A DNA stretch of 64,000 bases from contig NC_135252.1 in NCBI RefSeq assembly GCF_964204865.1, positions 5,291,383 to 5,355,382 of the forward strand, in the 5' to 3' direction. Origin of the DNA: Styela clava (lineage: Eukaryota; Chordata; Ascidiacea; Stolidobranchia; Styelidae). Below, one piece after another: positions 51,356 through 64,000 of the stretch (positions are counted from its first letter, which is position 1; every line of letters begins with the position of its first letter). The translations under genes were made by a program, and so were the position numbers. A model generated the notes under the pieces. The model ran no database searches, was not told the DNA's origin, and worked only from the letters and a program-made list of their open reading frames with translations.

Positions 51356-54300
51356 TCAAGCATTTCCTTTCAATGTTGCCATTCCAGCTCTCATCATTTC
51401 ATCTACCAAGAGTAGATTAGACGCAATAACTTGACTATAAAAAGAAAAGAGTTCATAAAATATATGAGAAAGACCCAAGAGTGCTATACAGCCAACTACT
51501 GTGCCAACTTTTATATTTAGGCTCACACAAGATTAACACAGTAGATGTTCGGACAGGCATAAAAATCAATTTTGGGCACTCCAAAAGTATGTGTGCCATC
51601 GTGTCAACATGGAGGTAACTACTTTTTTCGCCTATTTTACATCAAGTTGTGTGAAAGGACTGAAACCTATGGGTAGGGGATATATTCACTTGGCTAACAC
51701 AGACAGTCTCCGAACTTGTAGTAGAACTAAAAGGAGGAAAATCAGAATAAAATTATGGCCTAACCGTTACCTGGTACACATACTAAGGGAGTACCTAATT
51801 TTGAAGCAAAACAAAACAGTAGTCAACAAGAAAGAATAATATGCTAGCTATTGCATTCATAGAGCCTGCTTGTTTGTAATATATTACATATATTGGCATA
51901 AAGAGTGCGATACTCTAAGAGAATAATATTTTGCAAGTTGAAATACACAATATAACATGTACTTTTACAAGTACTTGTGGGACTTCATAAATTGTAGACT
52001 ATTGGCTTAAGATATCAAGAGAGTTATGAAATGAAACAGGCAAACAGCACTTACCAGGAATTGAGTAATTGCTTCATGACGTTGTAGTTGTCAACGATTC
52101 CAGCATCAATAGGCGCTAAAACCTCTCCTGAATAAGGATTACAATTGAGCATGGTAGAAAAACCTTTCTTCATTATATAGTCAAATACACAAAATTTTAC
52201 CGGTTTGAAGATCTATTCCCACAGCTACAGTCCCACCATTCGAGTTCAATTCATGTTGCAATTTTACAATGGTTTCTTGAGGATCCAATCCTGAGTTCTG
52301 AGCCAAAACTTTCGGGATAACGAGGAGAGCATCAGCAAAAGCCTGATAAAAAACGAGCATATCATATTGCATAAAATTGGATAAAAAAAGATTAATGATT
52401 CTAGCCCGAATTATTACCAAGTACACTAATTCAATTTCTATTCCACTCTCTACCGTCTGGTACAGAAACAAAATTTAAATTAGGTAGGATAGATGTCATG
52501 ATGGTTTGCCAATGTTATGAAGGTTTTGACAGCTGATGTCTTATGTTGGTAAGCTATATTTTAAATGCTCTCCTTTTTTCACAAGTGATTCTTTAACGGC
52601 AGACAACTAAGTTCGGATTTTATATTTTTGGTAAAAATCAAATTTGTTGTTTCTGTCTATTAGCGAGAGCCATGGGTAACGTTTCACCGGATTCAAGCGC
52701 GAGTTCCCATTGTAGCAAAGAGCTGATTGATATTCAAGCGGCACCAGATACCAGAACAGTTAAATTCGTTCGCTGCACATTACACATTATTAGAATTTTT
52801 GCATAGAACAGAGGAGAAAGAGCCATAGTTTACTATATATGATTAACAATAACAAGATCAACTTTACTCCATATTCTTAGGTTCTGCCATACTTACTTGA
52901 ACTCCAAGTTGGGCTCTTCCTTTCACAGTAGGTTTGAACTTCATAAGTGCTGCATGGGCCGCTATCTCAAACGCACCTGCACCCGCAACGAAACAGCCTG
53001 TAACAAACAAATGCATCATTTTACTCCAAAAATATTCCACTTGAAAAAATGATGAATAAATAAGTTTGGTCAAGATTCTATTCAGAATATTTGAAGTCGA
53101 CGACTCGAAACTCGAATAATTCGGTAGTCGACCAGAACATTGTAGTCAAAAATACTGCATAACTCAAATGAAAATTCGGAGCTCGAACACCCGATACGAG
53201 CGTGCGCTGAGTGCGAGGATGCCATCCAAACCGTGCACATCGGCTCCCTCTCGACCATTCAACAAGTATCATTTCAAGTCAGATTGTTATTGGGATATCA
53301 CATGTTAAAATCACATGTATGTGATTCAGTGAGAGCAACTATTGAGTTAAGAAAAAATAACGTGAATTACTTTACAAGAATGGTGTTCGAGTGTCTGATC
53401 TCGTCTAACCAAGTGGCATGGCAAAGCCTATCGATTTTAAAAAATAGGAAAATGATAAAGAAAACTAATGATGCGCAGGGAATGGCAGCAATTATTGTTG
53501 TTTAGGTACACGTTTTATTACAATTTTGGGTATTTTGAAATGCATAAGATCGTATTTTTGGAACTCGAGCACCAATCTCAAACGAGTTATGCTCGACTAC
53601 CGAGGTATCACTGTAGCTTTATTTATTTTATTCCAACAATCTCTAGATCCAAATAACCGGAAGAAAATGCATGAAGTGAAACTCCCAAGTCCCCATCTGT
53701 ATATTGAAATTACTTGGACAATATCATAAGTATAATCACCATCATCTATAGCATTCTTCACAGCTCTTAAACCATCTCTCACAGCATCTTTGATTTGTGT
53801 TATTGTGTGACTGTTAGGTCCTCGAACGAGTATAGTAACACTTTGCGGATTGGCGCATTTTTCAACAAATGTATATTTGCTTTCACCCTGGAATAATGAA
53901 AGAATCAAAAACAATGCCTGAAAAAATATGTTAATCAAATATTTTTTACTGCAAAGTTTGATGTCAATGCCGAATGTGAGTGTGTATATAGCGTATGCAT
54001 CATCAATTTAATAAAATTAGTTTTCTGGTAGAAAGATATTTTTCATGTACTGGTTCATGCCGATTGCGAGTACATCTCGAGTGATGAGTATAAAATTAAA
54101 ATCCAACACCCCTAATTAAAGAAAAAAAAGCCAGATTGACTGCATAGTAGTGGCTGTTATGGAATAAATAAATCAAAAATTCTAGATAGAGACATATTGT
54201 CCAAAAACTGTGCTTACCAGAACATGCTCATACACAAGACCAGCTTTACCGAGGCATTCTGGTGTTAAATCATCTACAGAATTCATCGCAATTCCCCCAC

Positions 54301-57300
54301 AAGCTAAGACAAGTCGTTCCATATTTCTAAAAATAAAAATGAAATCATGATATTTACTTGGCACCCAACATCAGCTTATCATGATATTCACTCCCAACAG
54401 TAGCTTTTCTAAAAAAATATGGGCAACAAAACTAAAATATTTTTAATATGAAAGTCACAATACCTTAATTAAATCATGCACTTAATAAAAACTCGATAGA
54501 ATTGAGAATCGAGAATAACACAACACCATTAATATCCAAGGAATAATATCATACATACCTTCTCTTAGCTCTTCTCAATGCAACAATTCCATTCTTCGCC
54601 AGCATATCAAGAGACATTGGATCAATACCCTGGGTTAAATACAGATTATTGTTCCAAATGCTGGTAATCTTTACATAAATTACAGAACCGGACTCGTATG
54701 TATGTATGCATGCATGCAAACCTTTAAAATATTTGTGAATACGTCAATAGGTTTTTCACTGATGTTTGCAAACAGCTGCATCACTCATTTATTTAATAAC
54801 ATCAATTCAGAAAAAAATGGACCCAGTCTAGACATTTTTATCTAATCCCAGCCATTCATTGAAGTATAATAGAATTCTCAGTGTTTTGATTCAGTGAAAA
54901 AAGAGAGATACTTTTATAAAAACAGCAACAGGAATAAATGCAGATTAAAGAATAACAGATTTGGAATTTATACTGAAATCTTCATCTTCTAGAAATTTAT
55001 ATATACAGTATCATTTTACCTTCTGGTTCACAACAACAAATCCAATTTCACCATCACCACTGCTTTTCGCCACCTAAAATTGCGTCAGATAATAAATTAT
55101 GTTGAAAATGAGTATGAAAAATGTTTAAATGAAAAATATGGGTCATTGTAGTTGTGCTTTTCAAACAAAACAATCTGGCAGTTTATCATTAGATTTTGAA
55201 CTGACCTGTTTTTTTAATTCAACAATTTTTGCTACTTTATCGTCTGTAAATTTTCGTTCTGCAGCTACGAGTTTCTCCCTTTCTTCTGCTGATTTGTAGA
55301 AAAATCCTGAATTAACTTCACTGAAAAAAAGGTCATACTGATAAGTTATTTGGTCGCCAACCAACGCAACGCAGGTAAATCTATTTGCGGTAATAGCAGA
55401 ACAGAATACAGTAATTCAAGTACTCTAGAACAGGTACTTTACCTTTTTTCATATTCCATGGAAACATTACATGTGAGGATATAAGCATTTTCTACACGTT
55501 TCTTCATATCTGGATGCCGAGCACCATGATCCATCACCAAACCTTGCACAAGTTTTGTATCAGAATCTACTCTGTGTTGCATTTCCATAATCTCAACCAT
55601 ATGAAGATTGATTGCTTCGTTTTCTTTTTTTACTGCTAAAACTGCATCAACGACAACCTTGAACAAAAATTTTCAATCGTAGTTGAAAGGAGTTTCTAGC
55701 AATGTTTATTTAAATGCAAATAATCTTTAAAATCAGCGCTCCAGAAGTGTGTGTACCAACATGGAATTAACAAATTTTGTTCACCCACTTCACATCAAGT
55801 TGTGTGAAGGGAATGAAACCTATGGACAGGGGGGTATATTCACTTGGCTAATGCAGACAGTCCCCGAATTCATAATAGAACTAAAATGAGGAAAATCGGA
55901 ATAAAATTATGGCCTAACCCTAACCTGGTACACACACTACGGGAGTACCTTAGATTCAACTATAAAATGGGGAAGTTCTCATTTCCAAAATTTGCAAGAT
56001 GATTTTACGTCTAACCCTAAAACAATCATTTAAAAGGGCAAGGCAGCAAAAGCATTCAACACATACAACCATTGTCACACATACCTCTGTAAGTTTTTCA
56101 GCAAGTTTCTGGTGAACTTTTGTAGCAAGTGAAGTTCTGGCAACATTTAATAGTTCGTCTCTATTCATTTCCTTAAATACTCTCATTGAATCTAAAACTT
56201 CTTCAGCCTTAACTTTTGCAAGCTCAAAGCCCTCCGTAATTATTCTTGGATGGACACCCTGCAATTAATAAAAAAAAGTCGGCTGAACAATCCAGTAATT
56301 TATCGGATACCATTTGAAGTCATCATACTAATAAGTTATGATCAGGACAAATAACTGAAATTTCTTTTTAACAATTTCTACATTTGTCTCTTAACAAAAA
56401 GTTATATCTTATTAATCTTACATTTCATAATTGGCATGACATGAATTTGCATGATTTAAAATCTTGATCGAAGTGGGGTACTAATGCAATTACTCAATAA
56501 AAATAGAAGATCCTCCATTATCTTCTAAAACATTCTGAATCTGCGTGAAATAAAATCCAAAAACACTACTAGAATCTGTTTAATTAAAATACAGTTTTCA
56601 AAACTCGGATTTAAAAACAAATTTACCTCCTGTACATATAAGTCCGCCTGTTTAAGTAATTCACCGATTATGAGAACATTGGAAGTTGTACCATCACCAG
56701 TAATATCATCCTGTGCCGTAGCAACCTATGAATAAATTTTGTAGTTCGCATTAATTATAGAGATAGCATTGATTAAGTGCCAAAAAGAGTCAATGTAATT
56801 GTTTGATCAGCTTATCCTAGTTTCTCTGCCTCCAGATATGAGTGAATATCTTATTACCGTACATTTATTTGACTCTGTCTATAAAGGGCAGTAGGAATGG
56901 TTAATGATCAGAAATACACAAACTAGATAAATCAATCTATCGCCCAAGTATTAATGGGGCTTTTCCTGACCTTTTTTCAAATGGAAAAGTAAAAGCTTGA
57001 AAATCGGATAATTAAATTTATAGGCCTACTTTAGCTATTAAACTGGCTGTAGGATGTTGAATCTGCATTTCATTCAATAAAACATTTCCATCTTTTGTTA
57101 GTTTTATGTCTCCAGACCCAGATACAAGCCTAAAAAATAAAATGTGATAAAATAAGAAGGTTACCAAAATTGGATAGACAACATCGCTTGAATTTACAGA
57201 AATATACTTTCATAAAAAGTTTACAACTTAATACAAGACAGTCAATTTTGATAGGCCTATACCAGTAATGAAGAATCCAACAACAAGTCTGCATCTACAG

Positions 57301-57821
57301 TTGTTTTATTCAAGTATCATTCGGAACAGTGGTTCTCATTAGGCCGCGCCCCTTTTTTCGAATTTGTCATGTCTCGCACCCCACCTCAAAAATAACTACC
57401 GTGGTTAACAATAAGCTACAAATACCAGATAAGGCAAAAGTATGTTTTGTTTCCAAAAAAATGTTGAAAATGCGAGGATGGAACGCAAATATCATAAATA
57501 AAGGAATGTAAATATCCAAACATTTGAGAACCACTGATTTAGAAGTATATTATCTACTTTTAATCTACATGACAAATGGTATCCAGATGAAAAAGTTGGA
57601 TGTATTCAAATAATTTAATCAAGCATCTTTGATAATCCTTCATTTTCAAACCTATGAAATCATTAAAAACCGCTAATTTCTTACATTTTCATCGTGCCTT
57701 TAGGCCCCAAGTTTGTCCTCAGAACATCTTGTAGACCTTTCGCAGCACTAATATTGATTGCAAGAGCCTGTGTTGAACGAGCTACTTCTGCTTTCGGATT
57801 TAGAGATTTTATTGCCGACAT
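51356..57821 (-). CDS. CCT6: T-complex protein 1 subunit zeta (CCT6), complete
   Basis: Fourteen coding exons in transcript order: 57821-57685, 57129-57030, 56725-56627, 56258-56085, 55657-55443, 55320-55206, 55073-55020, 54629-54559, 54326-54218, 53887-53740, 52997-52897, 52342-52201, 52127-52055, 51434-51356. They join in phase to 538 codons plus stop; human CCT6A has 531. CCT6 is one of eight subunits of the cytosolic TRiC/CCT chaperonin, which folds actin, tubulin and other proteins with ATP. Visible family signs: [20 protein letters not shown] at the start, [42 protein letters not shown] (nucleotide-binding GDGTT), [54 protein letters not shown], and the end [19 protein letters not shown]. 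The donor of exon 53887-53740 (gtgatt) is atypical but fixed by phase and homology. ATG 57821 matches the family start. Confidence 0.97.
51574..51795. mobile_element. MITE copy 4
   Basis: Ends gggcactccaaaagtatgtg and acacatactaagggagtacc; the interior motif attcacttggctaacacaga is shared with the copy at 55735. Lies in the first 0.5 kb inside the 3' end of CCT6, in the intron between 52055 and 51434. Confidence 0.75.
55735..55950. mobile_element. MITE copy 5
   Basis: Ends agcgctccagaagtgtgtgt and acacacactacgggagtacc, in the CCT6 intron between exons 56258-56085 and 55657-55443. The closest full-length match in the window is the copy at 51574. Confidence 0.75.
57327..57536. mobile_element. 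Short hAT-like MITE with 8-bp flanking repeat
   Basis: Ends cagtggttctca and tgagaaccactg are exact inverted repeats. Flanks attcggaa (57319-57326) and atttagaa (57537-57544) match at six of eight positions. It lies in the first CCT6 coding intron. The interior is unrelated to the 8495 element beyond the ends. Confidence 0.75.
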
Positions 57822-59640
57822 TGAATATGTTAATTCCAATAAATATTATAACTTTAGAAAATTAGGCTTCAAAATAAGTGGAACAGATCATTCAGTATTC
57901 ATCAACAAAGATCGAATGTCCCTAACACAAAATTCATTAAAATGTGACCCTGCAGTTGTAAAGGCTTTAGTTATTCTACTGAAAGAAGATAAAAAATGGC
58001 TTCAAAAGAGACCAAGACCTCAAATTTTCAGTAGATAAACCAAACAATTAGTTGGGGTATGCAAGACTAACTCCAGAACTCCCAAGTCCTCTTAGGGACT
58101 ACGGCAGTACTATACAGATCAAGAGACATTGTCTCGTTTCAGAGAAACCCATTTTACCGATGATCAGACACCCCTTCTTTGGGAGACGTCTGGACATTGT
58201 TGTCGCTCAATATCAGTAATAATACAGTATAATGAAGTTGCGCAAAATACTACAAAAAAGCGCAATCTAATAACATGTATATTGCAAGAATGCTGTGCCA
58301 GAAATACAGATGATTATACTCCAGTAGTCTACTATGTAATGCAGTACGGTACCGGTCTGCCGGTATAGAATAGTTCTCCGATTCCAAGATGTTCAGACAT
58401 TCCGTCCAATAAAACGAACATCCAATTTGTCGCGAAAACGAGGGCATCTAGCGCGACTGCAGATGCGTTTGATCGTGTCATGCTTGTCTCGATAATAATT
58501 TAAATCAATCATACAATACAGCAAAACACCAGTACCTAATATCCTAGTTTGGGAATGATTCAAATTCATTTTCGCTGCATTAATTTAATTCTCATATGGC
58601 ACGGCAGCTTTACATCACTTTTGCACATACAGACATCACTGCAATATACAATTAGCCTATACTGAAAACAGCGACACGCCCGATACCGCCTAACAACTAT
58701 ATAAGCAGCAGCACGTGCGATATGAAAACGATGAAACATTTTGTTAAAACCGTTATTGCTATGTTCACGCGCCACTGCATACTGGTTCTAGAAGATTCGA
58801 ACACTGTGATTGATTGGGGCGAACAAAGTCATCATCATAGTTAATTTTGATGCCTTCAGAAAACGCAAAATCAATTTATTAAAGCAATATAGACACCAAG
58901 CAATGTCTAAATCAAACTGTCGAGTAGAAACCCCACTGAAAATCTCGCGCTCACTCACCAATATACAAAAATGGCTCAAATAGAAACGGAAAAGATTCGA
59001 GCTATTCAATTTGAATCAACTTTATCCTATGTACGCAAGCTATATATTTTTAATTTGAATATATGTTGTTAATATTTAGCCACTGAAACAGACAAATTGA
59101 AATTTTTAGTACGTGAATACGTGTAAACATGACATCAGTTTGATTTGAGGCAAGGTGACAACTACTGTCATATAGATTATAGCAAGAATACGGTGGCTGA
59201 CTCGACGTAGCCGGGGAATATTTCAAACGTCATTGTCATTCCCAACTGAATTAGAGGCACTGGCAGTATGACATACAACTTGTAGACAACGTCTTTTTCG
59301 TCCTTGATTCGCCAAATTTTAGCTGCTTTTCCAACACCCATACAATGCTAGAGTTGTCAGGTATTATAAGAACACATGTTTCTACGCATAAATTGACGCA
59401 TATTTTGTTATTTGTGTCGTGATTTAAGTGTTTTCGGCCAGAATTGTTTGGTCTTTAGTTTCAGTGATCCTTATTCTACCAAACGATCCAATCGAGATAG
59501 TTGAGTTCAAGAACCTGAATAACAGCGGAGTAAATCTGTCGAGAACTTCTTTGGGATCGAAAATCGAACACGAATTTAGCAGGAGCTTTTGTTAGTGCTC
59601 GAGATTAACCAAGTGTTGCCCATCGTGGCGTGGCCAGCAC
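57822..59640. other. CCT6 upstream region, no gene found
   Basis: The CCT6 promoter should lie just right of 57821, but no TATA box is obvious, as expected for a housekeeping gene. A 54-codon minus-strand ORF at 59177-59341 (starting MGVGKAAKIWRIKDEKDVV) is the only tidy small frame; it has no family likeness. Remaining sequence looks unconstrained. Confidence 0.4.
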
Positions 59641-59726
59641 CAAGCTCCCGAACTCGTAATAGAACTAAATAAGGAAAATCGGAATAAAATATTGGCCAAA
59701 CCTGGTACACATACTATGGGAGTACC
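59641..59726. mobile_element. MITE copy 6, right-end fragment
   Basis: Only the right part of the family is present: caatagaacta-like segment, ggaaaatcggaataaaat, and the end acacatactatgggagtacc. Confidence 0.65.
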
Positions 59727-60644
59727 ATGTAAACAAACAAATTCTTCAGCTTAATTTAATGCCTCGTTAACCTCAAAAAATCTTCCCGGTTGAGAAAAAA
59801 ACTCAATGAATTTTGACTCCTCAATCATAAGTTTGAGGGCTTCACTTTTCCTTTTCCCAGCCAGTGAATACATGCGCTCCTACCATAGCCTTTGCTTGAA
59901 TTTTTACTCGGGTAACAATGTATGGCACTAACATGAATAACCCTCCTACCTTTACATGGCACTAACATGAATAACCCGCCTATCTTTAACGCCGCCGGTT
60001 TATTCAGCTCTGCTAGAAATCTCGAATGCTAGTTTATTGTAAATGCCACTAACCATTATGATTATGACTGTAATTTACAAGCCATTTATTGTTATGCATG
60101 CTATTTAGTGGGACTTCTGTCATTTCTTAGATTGAACAATTCTGTTCAAATTTGGCTTGTATGTCGTTGTAGCCAATCGAAGCAGTCCTTTCACAGTCAG
60201 TCAAAACTAATCAATGCTTTGATTTCGCATGCATTAGGGCAGAAAAGACAGATTCGCTGACGTATGTTTAACCAAAAATTGACATCCTAAGCGCAGCTCG
60301 TATTTTTTCATTGGCATGCTTTTCCATAACTTAATGGTCCCTTCCCTTAAAGCGCATTTCGGTTGGTCTTCGCCTTGAAAATAATCTTCAACTCAGTTGC
60401 AGCCTCATCTGAGACTAGAGGGAATTTCAAACGATCCGTCTCAGAATTAAATGAGTCGTCGACACTTGTGACGTTTTATATGCACTTCAATCAAATGGTA
60501 AATTGTGCGTTTGTCGCCCAACTTCGTTTTCGATACGATTATGACAGCATTTGCTTCGTAGTGCAATAGAGGCGTCTCACTAGTGACTACAATTTTATTG
60601 TGACGCAATTATGAACGATGGCGTGGTGAATTGAATGAAGGCAT
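59727..60644. other. Intergenic DNA with a short direct repeat
   Basis: A motif atggcactaacatgaataac occurs twice about 35 bp apart (near 59921 and 59957). No gene or RNA is recognised. Confidence 0.4.
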
Positions 60645-63406
60645 TTATGTATCATTGACGTAAACGAACAGTGCACGATAAAATGCAATATGTATAAATC
60701 GAAAAAGCAAGATGAATCGTAGATTTTTCACCGAAGTGGTATCCTCGTCTCTCTGAATAAATTTTATTTTCTCTCGTTTGGTACAAGGCTTCACGCTTAG
60801 CCCTTTTGTCTTAGTCTGCATTCTACTACTAACTGAGGGGTATGTATCTATTACAAGATGCACAACTTTCCTGAGAAATTTCCCCAAACTTTTTGGGGGG
60901 TAGTGCGGCGAGATCTTCAAATGTTTTGGGGATATTTCTGTGATTGATGTTTTGTAGAACGGCCATTGCATCCAAACCCATTTACTTGGTAATAATTTAT
61001 CAATAGAGGATGGTACCTTTAGCTTGAGTATTGTATGAATTTTGCTTTGGACGTCCTCATTAGGCCTCCGTCTGTGTAAGCTAACGACAAGGGCAAAGGT
61101 CCGAGAGAGTATTTGAGCAAATTTTTAATTTTGATACCATTCTCCCTTCCCTAATTGCATGACGCGCCAGCAGATTTCTTTCAAACTTAAATCTGTCTCA
61201 TTTTGACTGTATTATGTCTTAATTATTTTTCGAACACTTGAGAACGATTTCAACTTCAAATCACTTATGGTATTATGAAAACCTCCTTATTTGATAAAAG
61301 CTGATTCTTGCAGAACTGAGTGAAGCAGAAATATTCTCTCACTTCAGCAGTCATAATATCACTGGCGATTACTTTGAAAACCTCGACTCCAGAAACAACA
61401 TGTATAAGAAAAGATGAAGGCTGAAATGAGCGTTTTCTCTCACGTGGAAGTCTTGCTGTAGGTTTTAAATCAGCGTCACATGCCGATTTGGTACACGATG
61501 GAATACAGATAGAGCCCAATCAGATCTTATAATGTAGCCAGAGCAGTGTCGTGCTTTAAAACAATTGGACACATAATGCCCCAGACCATTGAAGAGGGTA
61601 ATCAACGAGGTTGATCCAGTCAAATGACGGACTGCCATAGCAAGTGATACCACATGTGCTGGGACATGTTCATTTTTCCGCCGTTAGAGAGGTAAACGAT
61701 ATCCTGACAGATGGGGTAGATTTTTTCAGACGTTTTTTCTTCTATATATACACAAAAAATACCAGAACTGAACCTAGTTATCCAACTAAGAAATTTACCC
61801 AGCAAGTTTGTACACATATTTTCACCGCATTATCATCGAAGTGCCCTGAAGTCGAGGAGGCCAGTAAAAATAAGAGTCATGATTATTTATAACCTTTCTG
61901 TAGATACATTGCGTAAAAAAATATTTTCCGTATATTAGCGCAGTTGAAGGAGATGCAGGTGGTTTCGAACACGTTAGTAGCTCATTCTCAGAATCGTCTT
62001 CAGTTTCCGTATCCGAAACAGTGAGCCTTATGATCGGCATCGGTTACTGTTTCTTCAATGACATCGCCATCTAAAATAGTATCCACGATCACCAGATGAT
62101 GGCACGTCGGCTTTTTGGACCGTATAAATGCAAGTTGAGAAAGTCTTTTTTCAAACGCCCCTTTATGTTGGAGGTACGGTAACCAGACGAGTCAACAAGC
62201 TCAAACTGATTGATGTACCTCTTGAAAAGGGTGTTTAAGAATGTTAAACGAAATATCTTCTTGTTTTCGCAATTACCCTTGGTACAATGAATTCTTCGCA
62301 CAATATTTTGAATGCTGTAGCATATTGCATATTGACTGCTCTTTCTTTCCTATCATGAATCGAGTATAACCTCGATAGCAACTTGAACGGTACCGGACTT
62401 GCACTCAGATGCACTAGCATCAACATCCCGTTGCTGGAGTAGCAAAACATGAAACTGATATAATCCACGTGAGCAAACGAGGGATATAAAAGTTTATCAA
62501 CGAAACATTACACATAACAATTATAACAGACGAGTTTGAAGGTTATATTTCAAACTCACCTCTTCCTTTCGCTTAAATCTTGCAATTTCGCATATTGCAC
62601 ATTTCACGGAAAATAAGCGGCTGTTCAATTGTTCTGAAACCCTTTGTGGGTATGGAAGAGCGTAGCAATATTTTAGGTGGTGTAAGTCGGTCGAAATCAG
62701 GCTTTATTTTCAAATTACCAAATTTTCGGCCATTCACTGCCTGTCATCACATTTTTCATCGCACCTTACCGGTACTGTACATAATTTATGAATACACTAG
62801 TCTATCTAAAGTTATAAACTGTTTGCAATTGTTACGATTTAGATTCTCTTATATATACCTTTACTCTTTTCTTCGCAACTTCTTCTTCAACCCATTTTAT
62901 TTTTACAAGTATAGCGCTGATAGCAGCAGCGATGGTAGCTTGCGTTCAATTTGATAGACGGAACATCGCCCCTTTTCGTTTGCAGTTCAGTATCTAAAAT
63001 GATGAATAAAATCATATTTGGAACAACATGCGTGTTTTTCAGGGAATAAAAATACCACTAAATACCGGCTAATACTACACATACATAAGGCATTCAACTG
63101 GTGCATTCCAGTCCATATTTTCCATATTTTAAAACATCAACCGTCGGCCTACAACTTGATAGGCTACATGAATTTTCAATCTATTCCAATACTACATTTT
63201 TTCAACTCCTGCATAACTTATCAGTGCTGGGCTGTCCAGGTACTTGTACCAGGTAACTCTATGAATATAGACCAACTGACATCAGTAAAATTGGTTACTT
63301 TCCCCTCTTTTTCACAACGTGCATTACACAAACGACCATTATTTTCCGAATAAAATATGCTGTAGTCTATATAGTAGTATAATTCGGATGAATACTCACG
63401 AATCAT
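60645..63406 (-). pseudogene. Decayed transposon-associated coding region, minus strand
   Basis: A chain of minus-strand frames broken by stops and shifts: 63406-63221 (LCNARCEKEGKVTNFTDVSW, possible zinc-binding start), 62468-62244, 62301-62089 (SGYRTSNIKGRLKKDF), 62040-61822 (acidic DTETEDDSENELL), 61817-61620 (DIVYLSNGGKMNMSQHMWYH), 61653-61465 (AVRHLTGSTSLITLFNGLGH) and 60971-60645. The segments DIVY.S.GGK and AVRHLTGS..LI.LFN.LGH resemble a large uncharacterised, repetitive protein family I associate with transposons in invertebrate genomes. The breaks show it is inactive. Identification is from memory of the pattern and is tentative. Confidence 0.4.
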
Positions 63407-64000
63407 TATTAAATAAACTTTTCATACAAGCATGAAAATATCCCTCGTTACTCAACGCAAAAGCGAGCACTAATAACTGAAATTTATCCGACTAATAAAA
63501 TCCGCTAATAAAATAAAACAGCTGATTGTTACGTCATGCAGAAGTCAGCGTTCATTTGCCACTGTTGCCGAAAAAGCGGAGAATATAGAACAGATGATAA
63601 CAAAAATTCCTTGAATTAAAATCGTCTTTTCGTATTACGTGCTACCTTTTGAAATGAAAACAAAGTATTATTTGTTACTAAATTTCTAAGGAGCATTTTA
63701 AATTTATTTTCAGGCAGTCTTATACGAAAAATTATTCCGTATTAGCAACTGTGGGAAATTTAAAGTTAAAAATTTTTCAACGGTTTTTGAAGTACAACCA
63801 GCGCCTAAATGAACATGATGAACCTGTCTTCCACTAATTGGATACGTCAGTGTACATAACGATCGTTTTAATATTATGGTGCTGTTGTTGTTATTCTTCT
63901 CCTTCGTCATGATGAGGTCGCTATTACTTTTACTTAGAATGATACTTTTACTTATTTCAAAAATTTCTGTGGACTTCAAGAGATTGTTTTATATGTGGCA
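63407..64000. other. Right edge, nothing recognised
   Basis: AT-rich sequence with one 89-codon minus-strand frame (63979-63710) without family likeness. It may be intronic or intergenic. Confidence 0.3.

Noticed and set aside
59177-59341. 54-codon minus-strand ORF starting MGVGKAAKIWRIKDE
   Set aside because: No homology recognised and no supporting promoter or splice signal; consistent with chance.

Overview
The window is metazoan nuclear DNA. Genes are split by GT-AG introns, the sequence is AT-rich, and MITE-like and hAT-like elements and LINE remains are scattered through it. The two recognisable housekeeping proteins are clearly animal-like. Compact introns and the repeat style would suit a marine invertebrate, perhaps a tunicate, but nothing here proves the phylum.

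Layout. (1) 0.6-12.6 kb, minus strand: the 5' two thirds of a cytosolic carboxypeptidase of the CCP2/3 (AGBL2/AGBL3) type. Thirteen coding exons join in phase, and the catalytic domain runs off the left edge. Its introns carry a fold-back element, a 54-bp minisatellite, two MITE copies and a hAT-like element. (2) 12.6-15.5 kb: promoter-side DNA, a MITE with about 41-bp terminal inverted repeats, and a plus-strand ORF of unknown function. (3) 15.5-46.8 kb, plus strand: a tandem array of about 5.0-kb units with six complete copies of one small gene and a truncated 3' copy at the left end. Each gene has 12 short exons (20-86 nt of coding sequence, most 37-63 nt), a TATA box, usually a perfect CRE (TGACGTCA), and an AATAAA after the last exon. 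The predicted product is about 179 aa: a basic/hydrophobic, Cys-containing N-terminal segment followed by two helices that fit the consensus of PKA-RII-anchoring (AKAP) helices. Each helix is interrupted by a phase-1 intron at the same position, and an alternative terminal exon would change the first helix and remove the second. I do not recognise this as a named gene family. It is the most likely undescribed system in the window. (4) 46.8-51.3 kb: repeat-derived DNA with a LINE 3' fragment and a possible mariner remnant. (5) 51.36-57.82 kb, minus strand: a complete CCT6 (TCP-1 zeta) gene, 14 coding exons, 538 aa. (6) 57.8-64 kb: no confident host gene; a decayed transposon-associated coding region lies on the minus strand at about 60.6-63.4 kb.

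Functional picture. CCT6 is part of the cytosolic chaperonin that folds tubulin and actin. CCP2/3 enzymes trim tubulin tails in cilia. The array genes look like small membrane-linked PKA anchors with cAMP-responsive promoters, which would fit cilia or sperm. That link is inference; neighbouring animal genes are usually unrelated in function.
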